Positions 51,095 through 57,437 of a stretch of DNA of 57,437 nucleotides are shown here, in pieces. Source of the stretch: Pseudomonadota bacterium (GTDB lineage: Bacteria > Myxococcota > Myxococcia > Myxococcales > Myxococcaceae). The stretch is from positions 1 through 57,437 of the forward strand of contig JAFAAN010000164.1 of assembly GCA_023426545.1 (NCBI GenBank), in the 5' to 3' direction. The number at the start of each line of letters is the position of its first letter. The stretch's first letter is position 1. Under the pieces are notes generated by a model that did not search any database, was not told where the DNA came from, and was given only the letters and a program-made list of their open reading frames with translations. The position numbers and the translations under genes were made by a program.

Positions 51095-51730
51095 TCAGCT
51101 GCCGCTGATGACGTAGCTCTGCACCGCGTTGCCGTCGAACGGCTTCGATTCCCCGTTGATGACCTGGTTCACCGAGGCCGAGCCCACCGAGCCCGCCGCG
51201 CAGTTGGCGCCCGTGGCGCCGCCCTCGAAGAACAGCTCCAGGTCCAGCCGCTTCTGGTCCGCGGTGAACGAGCCGCGGCCCACCTGCCGGAAGCCCGGGA
51301 AGGTGAACGCGACGTCGAAGCACTCGCCATGCGCCTGGACGTTCTCGATGCTCACGACGGTGGAGGTGAAGGTCAGCGCGTTCTGGGGGACATCCGGATT
51401 GCAGATTCCCACCTGGCCCGGCTGCGTCGCGCCCTCGATGGTGCCCGGGATGCTGTCGACCCGGAAATTGCCGCCCTGCACCGTCATGGTGACGCTCTGA
51501 TAGCACTGCGAGCTGGCACCGAAGTTCATGTTCTCATTGAAACCGTTCGGATGGGTGGGGATGTCGTCCCCCCGCATCGTCAGCGTCTTGCCCTCCAGGT
51601 ACGACAGGATGCCCTGCGCCGTGCTCAGGTTGGGGGTGTTGTCAGGGCCATTGTCCACCGGGTCGCTCTCGCCACAACCCACCAGACACAGCGCAGACGT
51701 CATCACCGCGGACAGCAGCTTCTTCTTCAT
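51095..51730 (-). CDS. Lipoprotein of the lipid-metabolism locus
   Basis: 211 residues. The lipoprotein signal is MKKKLLSAVMTSALCLVGC (Cys19). The mature domain is beta-rich, with a Gly/Asn-rich start (PDNTPNLSTAQGILSYLEGKTLTM over about 31-54), four more cysteines (SQCYQS, GICNPD, GECFDV, ANCAAG) and an ending FDGNAVQSYVISGS. No family recognised. AGGAG lies 6 bases before the ATG. It sits between the acyl-CoA ligase and the outer-membrane barrel genes on the same strand (100 and 203 bases between), so it may be an envelope partner of the barrel. Confidence 0.78.
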   Translation of the reverse strand: MKKKLLSAVMTSALCLVGCGESDPVDNGPDNTPNLSTAQGILSYLEGKTLTMRGDDIPTHPNGFNENMNFGASSQCYQSVTMTVQGGNFRVDSIPGTIEGATQPGQVGICNPDVPQNALTFTSTVVSIENVQAHGECFDVAFTFPGFRQVGRGSFTADQKRLDLELFFEGGATGANCAAGSVGSASVNQVINGESKPFDGNAVQSYVISGS

Positions 51731-51830
51731 GGTTGCTCCTCTTCCTCCGGCGGCATCGCCGGGCTGACGCGACAGTCGACAGGCTGCGAGCCACCGTTGG
51801 CGTGGCCCGTCCATCAAGGTGCGTTCACAC

Positions 51831-53408
51831 TCAAGGACGCGGCTTGTCTGTGTCCGAGGCGACCGCCGCCTCGCGCAGCTCGCGCTTGAGAATCTTTCCG
51901 GCCGCGGAGATGGGCAGGCGCTCCAGGAGCTCCACGCGCTTGGGAACCTTGAAGCGCGCCACGCGGCCGCGCAGGTGCTCCAACAATGCCTCCGCCGAAA
52001 CCTTCCCATCGGGCTTCAGCACCACGAAGGCCCGGCCTACCTCGCCCCATTTCGCGTCGGGCACGCCCACCACAGCGCATTGCGCCACGTCGGGGTGCTC
52101 GTACAGGGCGGCCTCCAGCTCCAGCGGGTAGACGTTCTCGCCGCCGGAGATGAACATGTCCTTCTTGCGCCCGGCGATGGTGAAGAAGCCGTCCGCGTCC
52201 TTGCGAGCCAGGTCGCCGGTGTGCAGCCAGCCGTCCGCGTCGATGGCCTCGCGCGTGGCCGCCTCGTCCTCGAAGTAGCCAGAGCACATGGAGGGCCCCT
52301 TGAGGAGGAGCTCTCCCACCTCGCCCGTGGGCACCTCGCGGCCTTCGTCGTCCACCAGCTTCGCGGCGATGAAGTAGTTGGGCCGGCCGATGGAGCCCGC
52401 CTTCGACACCGCGTGCTCCGGCCCCATGCTGAAGAGGCCCGGGCCGAACTCCGTCATCCCGAAGCCCTGCTTGAAGGGCACCGGGTGCACCGCCTGCCAT
52501 GCCTGGATGAGCGGCACCGGCAGCGCCGCCCCGCCGCTGGTCATGAAGCGCACGGTGGAGAAGTCCGTCGTCTGGAAGCGCGGCGACTCCAACAACTGCT
52601 GATATTGCGTGGGCACCGCGAAGAAGAGCGTCACCTTCTCGCGCGGGATGAGCGTCAGCAGCGCGTCCGGCTCCCAGCGCCGCATGAGCACCACGGTGCC
52701 ACCCACGGTGAGCAGCGGCAGCGTGTACACCAGCAGTCCGCCGGTGTGGAACATGGGCGTGTGCGTCACCGTGACGTCGCCGGGCCGCACCTCGTGGATG
52801 AGCGTGTTGAGCGTGTTCCACGCCACCATGCGGTAGCTGACGCGCGCGCCCTTCGAGCGCCCGGTGGTGCCGCCGGTGAAGAGCAGGCAGAGGATGTCCT
52901 CCTCGGACACCGCGTCCTGCGTCACCGGCGTAGTGGGCACGTGCGCCAGCGCCGCCTCGTAGGCGTCCGCGCCGGGCAGGCCCTGGGGCTCCAGCGCCAC
53001 CAGCCGGGGGCCACCGCCGAGCCGCTCGCGGACGTCCGCCACGGCGTCGCGGAAGTCGTCGCCGAAGAGGAGCACGCCGGGGCGGATGGCGCGCACCAGG
53101 TCCGCCAGCTCGGCGGCGTGCAGGCGCCAATTGAAGGGGACGAAGACGGCGCCAAGCTTCGCGCAGGCGAACAGCGCATCCAGGTACTCCACGCCGTTGT
53201 GGGCCACGAGGCCCACCCGGTCCCCCTTCTTCACGCCGGCCACGTCCCGCAGCCAGCCGCCCAGGGCGATGGCGCGCGCGTTCATCGCGCGGTAGGTGAA
53301 GCGGCCCGCGTCACCGCGGGGAACGTCCACCACCGCGACGCTGTCGGGCCAGTACAGGGCGCCACGGCCCATCCAGTCGCCGATGAACATGTCAGCGCCC
53401 TCCGCCAT
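51831..53408 (-). CDS. AMP-forming acyl-CoA synthetase
   Basis: 525 residues, ANL superfamily. The P-loop is FTGGTTGRSKGARVSY (about 175-190), A5 is FGMTEFGPG, A7 is LHTGDLARKDADG, A8 is GRKKDMFISGGENVYPLELE and the catalytic Lys lies in LPISAAGKILKRELRE. It is a clear paralogue of the ligase at 44121, with similar length and motifs. It would activate a fatty acid or aryl acid for the adjacent KASIII-like protein. The ATG at 53408 lies 8 bases after that gene's stop; Met at +6 (MFIGDW) is an alternative. Second or third gene of the TetR operon. Confidence 0.93.
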   Translation of the reverse strand: MAEGADMFIGDWMGRGALYWPDSVAVVDVPRGDAGRFTYRAMNARAIALGGWLRDVAGVKKGDRVGLVAHNGVEYLDALFACAKLGAVFVPFNWRLHAAELADLVRAIRPGVLLFGDDFRDAVADVRERLGGGPRLVALEPQGLPGADAYEAALAHVPTTPVTQDAVSEEDILCLLFTGGTTGRSKGARVSYRMVAWNTLNTLIHEVRPGDVTVTHTPMFHTGGLLVYTLPLLTVGGTVVLMRRWEPDALLTLIPREKVTLFFAVPTQYQQLLESPRFQTTDFSTVRFMTSGGAALPVPLIQAWQAVHPVPFKQGFGMTEFGPGLFSMGPEHAVSKAGSIGRPNYFIAAKLVDDEGREVPTGEVGELLLKGPSMCSGYFEDEAATREAIDADGWLHTGDLARKDADGFFTIAGRKKDMFISGGENVYPLELEAALYEHPDVAQCAVVGVPDAKWGEVGRAFVVLKPDGKVSAEALLEHLRGRVARFKVPKRVELLERLPISAAGKILKRELREAAVASDTDKPRP

Positions 53409-53416
53409 GACGTGGC

Positions 53417-54412
53417 TCAGGCCGTCCAGCGGTAGAGGGCGGAGGCCATGGCGAGGCCGCCGCCGCTGGCACACAGGGCCACCAGGTCGCCGCGCTGCAC
53501 CTTGCCCTGCACCACCGCGTCATCCAGCGTCATCGGGATGCAGGCCGAGCCGGTGTAGCCCCACTTGTCCATGGTGTAGTGGGCCTTCTCCATCGGCTGG
53601 CCCAGAATCTTCATGGTGGCCTCGATGGTGCGCAGGTTGAGCTGCGTGAAGACGAACTGCTTCACGTCATCCAGCCTCAGGCCCTGCCGCTTGAGGAGCT
53701 GGTCCAGCAGCATGGGCCAGCGCTCGGTGTTGAAGGTCGCCGGGAACTTGCGGACGAACTGCACCGCGGGCTTGCCATTGGTGAGCTGCAACGACTCCGC
53801 CGTGGCCGGGCGGTTCGTGCCGCCGGTGTAGACGCCGAGCGCGTCGTGGTACTCGCCGTTGGCCAGCAGCTTCGCGCCCATGAAGCCCGGCGTGTCGCCC
53901 GCGCCCAGCACCACCGCGCCCGCGCCGTCCGCGAACAGGGTGCAGGTCTTCTTGTCCTTCCAGTTGATGTAGCGCGACATGCCGTAGGCGCCCACGACGA
54001 GGATGCGCTGGTAGCTGTCGTCCGCGGCAATCGTCTTGGAGCCCACGTCCAGCGCCGTCACCCAGCCCGCGCACGCGCAGTTGAGGTCATAGGTGCCGGC
54101 GTTCACCGCGCCCAGCTTCGCCTGCACCACGGAGGCGGTGGCGGGGCTGAGGTAGTCGGGCGTGTCGGTGGCGATGATGATGAGGTCCAGCTCCTCGGGC
54201 TTCGTGCCCGCGCGCTCCAGCGCCTGGCGGGCGGCGCCCACGCAGAGGTCGGAGGTGGCCTGGTCATCCGCCATCATGTGGCGCTCGCGGATGCCCACAT
54301 TCTGCTGGAGCCACTCGTCCACCTTCTCACCGAGAATCTTCTCGACGTCGGCGTTGGTGAGGACCTTCTCGGGAACGTAGCGGCCAGTGGAGAGAATCTG
54401 GGCGTATCGCAT
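53417..54412 (-). CDS. KASIII (FabH)-like thiolase-fold protein lacking His and Asn
   Basis: 331 residues, full FabH length. The nucleophile is present as NCACAGW (Cys114). The His motif of FabH (VPHQANLR) reads VFTQLNLR, so His is Thr256, and the Asn motif (HGNTSA) reads WGYTGS, so Asn is Tyr286. Decarboxylative condensation needs both. A different reaction (acyl transfer, thioester formation or hydrolysis) or a non-enzymatic role follows. The other segments (ATDTPDYLSPATA, FADGAGAVVLG, ASGGGLAMASAL) are normal. It lies between the TetR gene (9 bases) and the acyl-CoA ligase (8 bases), so all three are one operon. Confidence 0.9.
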   Translation of the reverse strand: MRYAQILSTGRYVPEKVLTNADVEKILGEKVDEWLQQNVGIRERHMMADDQATSDLCVGAARQALERAGTKPEELDLIIIATDTPDYLSPATASVVQAKLGAVNAGTYDLNCACAGWVTALDVGSKTIAADDSYQRILVVGAYGMSRYINWKDKKTCTLFADGAGAVVLGAGDTPGFMGAKLLANGEYHDALGVYTGGTNRPATAESLQLTNGKPAVQFVRKFPATFNTERWPMLLDQLLKRQGLRLDDVKQFVFTQLNLRTIEATMKILGQPMEKAHYTMDKWGYTGSACIPMTLDDAVVQGKVQRGDLVALCASGGGLAMASALYRWTA

Positions 54413-54421
54413 GGGTGTTCG

Positions 54422-55159
54422 TCAGCTCCGGGCGCCGCGCGCCGGACGGCGGGCGGAACGCAGGGTGTTCTTCTTCGGGGTCTTCGACTTCGGCTTCGCT
54501 TTCGGCTTCGAAGCGGTGGTGGACTTCACGGTGTTGCGGACCGGGGCCCCACGGGCGTCCAGGCCGTGGGAGATGAGCGTCATCGCGGTGTCGAGCACGC
54601 GCTCCAGCCCCGGGTCCTCCTCCCAGAGGACCCAGCGCATGCCGAGGAAGTCGCCGATGCCCATCAGGCAGTAGGCGAGCACCTCCGGGTCCATGCGGCG
54701 CACCTCGCCGGCCTCCATGGCGCGCGTGAGGCCGCTCACGTAGCCCCGGGCGAAGCGGTCGTAGTAGCGGCGGTAGCAGGCCTCGTCGACGAACTCCGCC
54801 TGCCGCACCACGCGGTAGAGATTGGGGTGCTGGCGCACGAACTGGAAGAAGGCCCGCAGGCCCTCGCGCTCCACGTCCACGCGGCCCTCGCACTCCGCCG
54901 TGGACTCGGCGATGAGGCGGCGCAGGCGCGTGCCCAGCTCGTCCACCACCTCCACGAAGATGGACTGCTTGTCGGGGAAGTAGACGTAGAACGTCCCGAG
55001 CGCCACGCCCCCCTTTCGCGTGATGTCCGCGATGGAGGCACGCTCGTAGCCCTTCTCCCCGAAGACCGACTCGGCGGCCTTCAACAGCTTCGCACGCGTC
55101 CGCTGGCCTCGCGGCGTGACGGGTCCGGAGCGGTCTGGAGAAGCTGAAGCCCGATTCAT
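54422..55159 (-). CDS. TetR-family transcriptional regulator
   Basis: 245 residues. The helix-turn-helix fills about 18-64 (RTRAKLLKAAESVFGEKGYERASIADITRKGGVALGTFYVYFPDK seen as the typical TetR pattern). The ligand domain follows, with VRQHPNLYRVVRQAEFVDEACYRRYYDRF (about 108-138) as in regulators of fatty-acid genes. The last 45 residues form an unusual Lys/Pro/Ser tail (KPKAKPKSKTPKKN). As first gene of the KASIII/ligase operon it probably represses its own operon until an acyl compound binds. The ATG at 55159 is followed by a short polar leader. Confidence 0.9.
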   Translation of the reverse strand: MNRASASPDRSGPVTPRGQRTRAKLLKAAESVFGEKGYERASIADITRKGGVALGTFYVYFPDKQSIFVEVVDELGTRLRRLIAESTAECEGRVDVEREGLRAFFQFVRQHPNLYRVVRQAEFVDEACYRRYYDRFARGYVSGLTRAMEAGEVRRMDPEVLAYCLMGIGDFLGMRWVLWEEDPGLERVLDTAMTLISHGLDARGAPVRNTVKSTTASKPKAKPKSKTPKKNTLRSARRPARGARS

Positions 55160-55658
55160 GTTTCACCTAGCGGTAGCACCCGGCTGGGAGGGTGTCAAAG
55201 CACGGTCGATGGCCTCGCGCGTCAAACCGGACGCTCGACGCGCGGCGTCAGCGTTCGTGCGGCGCTGACGGGCGCGGAGCCTACTCCGAATGTTCAGGAC
55301 CCACGGGCGCACGGCACGTCCCGACACCTCACCGAACCCACAGGCCGGCCCGGCTTCGAGCGCGCCTTCTACGAGCGCAATGTGCGGAGGGTCGACGCAC
55401 CGGACACGATGCGCGCGCGGCGCCTCCAGCGCCATGAGCCGCCGCACGCCGACCGTTCACCCGAGCACGACTCGCGGACTCCATCCGCGCGGTCAGTGAC
55501 CTCCCGCCGACGTCTCGCCCGGCGGATCCGTACACCTTCGGCTGCGGATCACCCACACAGTTGGCGGCCGCCACCGCACGCCGTCCCAGGGTTGCATCCT
55601 TGGAACATCAAATATAAATTATCTGCGCCCTTGTCGAACTGCCTATAAATTCAAGCCA
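55160..55658. other. Intergenic region before the Lrp-type gene
   Basis: 499 bases without a recognisable gene. The right end is notably AT-rich and carries two copies of TATAAATT. A stretch near 55330-55430 has protein-like codons in one frame (RPGFERAFYERN), perhaps a gene remnant, but no family can be named. The region holds promoters for the divergent TetR and Lrp genes. Confidence 0.5.
55613..55651 (+). promoter_or_regulatory. Direct repeat of TATAAATT, candidate Lrp operator/promoter
   Basis: TATAAATT occurs at 55613-55620 and 55644-55651, 31 bases apart, about three helical turns. The second copy ends 7 bases before the ATG of the Lrp-type gene. Such phased A/T-rich boxes suit binding of an Lrp octamer and autoregulation. 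Confidence 0.45.
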
Positions 55659-56144
55659 ATGCGCCACATGCACCTGGATGAACAAGACCTTCGCATCATC
55701 GACCTGTTGCAGCGCGATGGCCGCGCCACGCAGCTGGAGCTGGCGCGCGCGGTCAAGCTCTCCCAGCCCGCGGTGGCGGAGCGCATCCGCAAGCTGGAGG
55801 AGCGCGGAGTCATCACCGGCTACTCGGCGCGTGTGGACGCGGCGAAGCTCGGCAAGGACATCACCGCCTATATCGGGGTGAGCATCGAGCACCCGAAGTA
55901 TTTCGACGACTTCGCGAAGAAGGTGTTGTCGCTGCCGGACGTCCTGGAGTGCCACCGCGTGGCGGGCCTGGACTCATACCTGCTGAAGGTGAAGACGGCG
56001 AACACGAAGTCGCTCGACTCTCTGTTGGTGGGGACGCTGCGGACCATCGCGGGCGTCACTCGCACACAGACCACCATCGTCCTGACGTCCATGAAGGAGG
56101 ACACGCATGTGCATGTGCCTCCAGAACCCCCCAAAGGAGCGTGA
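55659..56144 (+). CDS. Lrp/AsnC family transcriptional regulator
   Basis: 161 residues. An N-terminal winged helix-turn-helix (LDEQDLRIIDLLQRDGRATQLELARAVKLSQPAVAERIRKLEERGVITGY over about 5-55) is joined to a RAM domain (about 65-145) with VLSLPDVLECHRVAGLDSYLLKV, the ligand-responsive beta-alpha-beta-beta-alpha-beta fold. Such proteins sense amino acids. The ATG at 55659 or 55668 may be used; no clear ribosome binding site precedes either. The next gene, an aminotransferase, starts 3 bases after the stop, so it probably encodes the regulated enzyme. Confidence 0.92.
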   Translation: MRHMHLDEQDLRIIDLLQRDGRATQLELARAVKLSQPAVAERIRKLEERGVITGYSARVDAAKLGKDITAYIGVSIEHPKYFDDFAKKVLSLPDVLECHRVAGLDSYLLKVKTANTKSLDSLLVGTLRTIAGVTRTQTTIVLTSMKEDTHVHVPPEPPKGA

Positions 56145-56147
56145 GCC

Positions 56148-57368
56148 ATGAGCGCCGACGCGATGAGTGCCCCCCTTCCCCCCTCGCCCGTGTGGCGGCT
56201 GGCCCAACGGATGTCCCGCGTCAAGACGTCCGCCGTGCGTGAAATCCTCAAGGTCGCGGAGCAGCCGGACATCCTCTCCTTCGCGGGAGGGCTGCCCGCG
56301 CCGGAGCTCTTCCCGCTGGAGGCCATCGCCGAGGCCCACGCCGAGGCGCTGGCCACCGACGGCCGCGCCGCGCTCCAGTACAGCACCACCGAGGGCTTTG
56401 GCCCGCTGCGCGAGTGGATCTGCGGCCACCTCCAGAAGCGAGGCCGCCAGTCCAACGCGGACCAGGTGCTGATCACCAACGGCTCGCAGCAGGGCATCGA
56501 CCTGGTGGCCAAGGTGCTGCTGGACCCGGGTGACCTGGTCATCGTGGAGAACCCCAGCTACCTCGCGGCGCTCCAGACGTTCGGCGCCTACGAGGCGCGC
56601 TTCGCCACCGTGAGCAGCGACGACCAGGGCATGCGCACCGACGACCTGGAGCGCCTGCTGGCCACGCACCGGCCCAAGCTGGTGTACGTGGTGGCCAACT
56701 TCCAGAACCCCAAGGGCACCACCCTCTCCCTGGAGCGGCGGCGCGAGCTGGTGCGGCTGGCCCAGCAGCACCGCTTCCTCATCCTGGAGGACGACCCGTA
56801 CGGCGAGCTGCGCTTCCGCGGCGAGCACCTGCCGTCCCTGGCCGCCTTCGACGACGAGGGCGTCGTGGTGTCGCTGGGCACCTTCTCCAAGACGTTGGCC
56901 CCGGGCATGCGCCTGGGCTGGGTGGCGGGCCCGCGCGACTTCGTGCGCAGCCTCGCCATCGCCAAGCAGTCCACGGACCTGCACACCGCCACGCTGGCCC
57001 AGCGCGCGGTGGTGAAGCTGCTGGCGCGCTTCGACTACGCGGCCCACCTGGAGTCGCTGCGCCCCATCTACGGCGAGCGCGCCCAGGCCATGCTGGAAGC
57101 CCTCCAGGCGCACATGCCCGCCGGCACGCGGTGGACCCACCCCGAGGGCGGCATGTTCCTCTGGGTGGAGCTGCCCGGCGGCCTGGACGCCCAGGCGCTG
57201 CTGCCCAAGGCGGTGGAGCAGAAGGTGGCCTTCGTCCCCGGAAGCCCCTTCTTCGCCAACACCCCGCGCCCGGAGTTCATGCGCCTCAACTACTCCAACC
57301 GCCCGCCCGAGCTCATCGCGGAGGGCATGCGCCGCCTGGGCGGCGTGATTGCCGCGGAGCTGAGGTAG
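56148..57368 (+). CDS. PLP-dependent aminotransferase, 2-aminoadipate/MocR-like fold type I
   Basis: 406 residues. It matches the aspartate-aminotransferase fold group of LysN/AraT-like enzymes: SFAGGLPAPELFP (about 44-56), the substrate loop ITNGSQQGIDLVAKVL (about 109-124), PSYLAALQTF, NFQNPKGTTLSLERR (about 184-198), the Schiff-base lysine Lys248 in SLGTFSKTLAPGMRLGW, and a C-terminal FMRLNYSN with the substrate-carboxylate Arg. Likely substrates are 2-aminoadipate, aromatic or branched amino acids. It lies 3 bases downstream of the Lrp gene and is probably controlled by it. Complete within the window, about 70 bases before the poly-G edge. Confidence 0.93.
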   Translation: MSADAMSAPLPPSPVWRLAQRMSRVKTSAVREILKVAEQPDILSFAGGLPAPELFPLEAIAEAHAEALATDGRAALQYSTTEGFGPLREWICGHLQKRGRQSNADQVLITNGSQQGIDLVAKVLLDPGDLVIVENPSYLAALQTFGAYEARFATVSSDDQGMRTDDLERLLATHRPKLVYVVANFQNPKGTTLSLERRRELVRLAQQHRFLILEDDPYGELRFRGEHLPSLAAFDDEGVVVSLGTFSKTLAPGMRLGWVAGPRDFVRSLAIAKQSTDLHTATLAQRAVVKLLARFDYAAHLESLRPIYGERAQAMLEALQAHMPAGTRWTHPEGGMFLWVELPGGLDAQALLPKAVEQKVAFVPGSPFFANTPRPEFMRLNYSNRPPELIAEGMRRLGGVIAAELR

Positions 57369-57398
57369 GCCGCGCCGTCCACGGCGAGCCCATGCCGC

Positions 57399-57437
57399 GG
57401 GGGGGGGGGGGGGCCGCCGGGGGGGGGGGGGCGGGGG
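57399..57437. other. Poly-G terminal sequence, probable assembly or sequencing artefact
   Basis: Runs of 15 G (57399-57413), 13 G (57419-57431) and 5 G (57433-57437) are broken only by single C bases or short ccgcc. This is unlike any genomic context in the window and matches no-signal poly-G of two-colour sequencing at a contig end. Confidence 0.75.

Noticed and set aside
55325..55440. Protein-like stretch (RPGFERAFYERN) suggesting a glycosylase remnant
   Set aside because: Only a few residues look familiar, and no longer match or start can be traced in that frame.
1..57437. tRNA, rRNA, IS elements, prophage genes or CRISPR arrays
   Set aside because: I looked for cloverleaf sequences, conserved rRNA blocks, transposase-like proteins with terminal repeats, and regularly spaced repeats, and found none.

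Overview
The window is high-GC DNA from a myxobacterium, most likely the family Myxococcaceae (Myxococcus, Corallococcus or Pyxidicoccus). The evidence is third-position G/C codon use throughout, a DUF2378 protein (a family I know only from Myxococcales), a TIGR02270 HEAT-repeat protein, multi-PAS and hybrid histidine kinases, PEGA-type proteins and many lipoproteins. No rRNA, tRNA, insertion sequence or CRISPR array was found. The right edge ends in poly-G runs typical of a contig end, and the first gene is open to the left edge.

Layout. 2-13 kb: C-terminal part of a membrane PEGA protein (probably a Ser/Thr kinase cut by the edge), gyrB, a PH-like membrane protein, a GNAT acetyltransferase, a coupled CPA2 antiporter-USP / XRE-EIIA pair, a receiver protein, DUF2378, a class V aminotransferase and an M20 peptidase. 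13-14.4 kb: a polytopic GT-C-like membrane protein. 14.8-20 kb: an orphan type VI secretion effector cassette (TIGR02270, DUF4150 PAAR-like protein, AHH nuclease, two immunity candidates and a ketosynthase-fold protein without its catalytic histidines). 20.2-24.2 kb: a four-gene MCE/Mla-type lipid transport operon and a small membrane protein. 24.2-36.4 kb: recF, a PAS histidine kinase, an AlkD-type repair protein, an unrecognised 777-residue protein, a Cys-rich small protein, DUF1990 proteins (one fused to a DUF4126-like membrane domain), an unknown protein and dnaN. The genes dnaN, recF and gyrB keep the classical order and strand but are about 10 and 20 kb apart.

36.6-46.8 kb: a DUF6748-like lipoprotein, an ECF sigma / anti-sigma / exported protein operon, an unknown protein with a hybrid histidine kinase whose first receiver is degenerate, an XRE regulator, a three-gene lipoprotein operon (including a 51-residue member), an acyl-CoA ligase and a quinone-oxidoreductase-like MDR protein. 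47-55.2 kb: a secreted lipase, then a leftward TetR / KASIII-like / acyl-CoA ligase operon followed by a lipoprotein, an outer-membrane beta-barrel and an alpha/beta hydrolase lipoprotein, which together look like a lipid uptake or modification locus. 55.7-57.4 kb: Lrp/AsnC regulator and PLP aminotransferase.

Most leads concern: the T6SS cassette with its degenerate ketosynthase, the EIIA-fused regulator of a cation antiporter, the KASIII lacking His and Asn, the phosphomimetic-like receiver, the 777-residue protein, and several precise inverted repeats.
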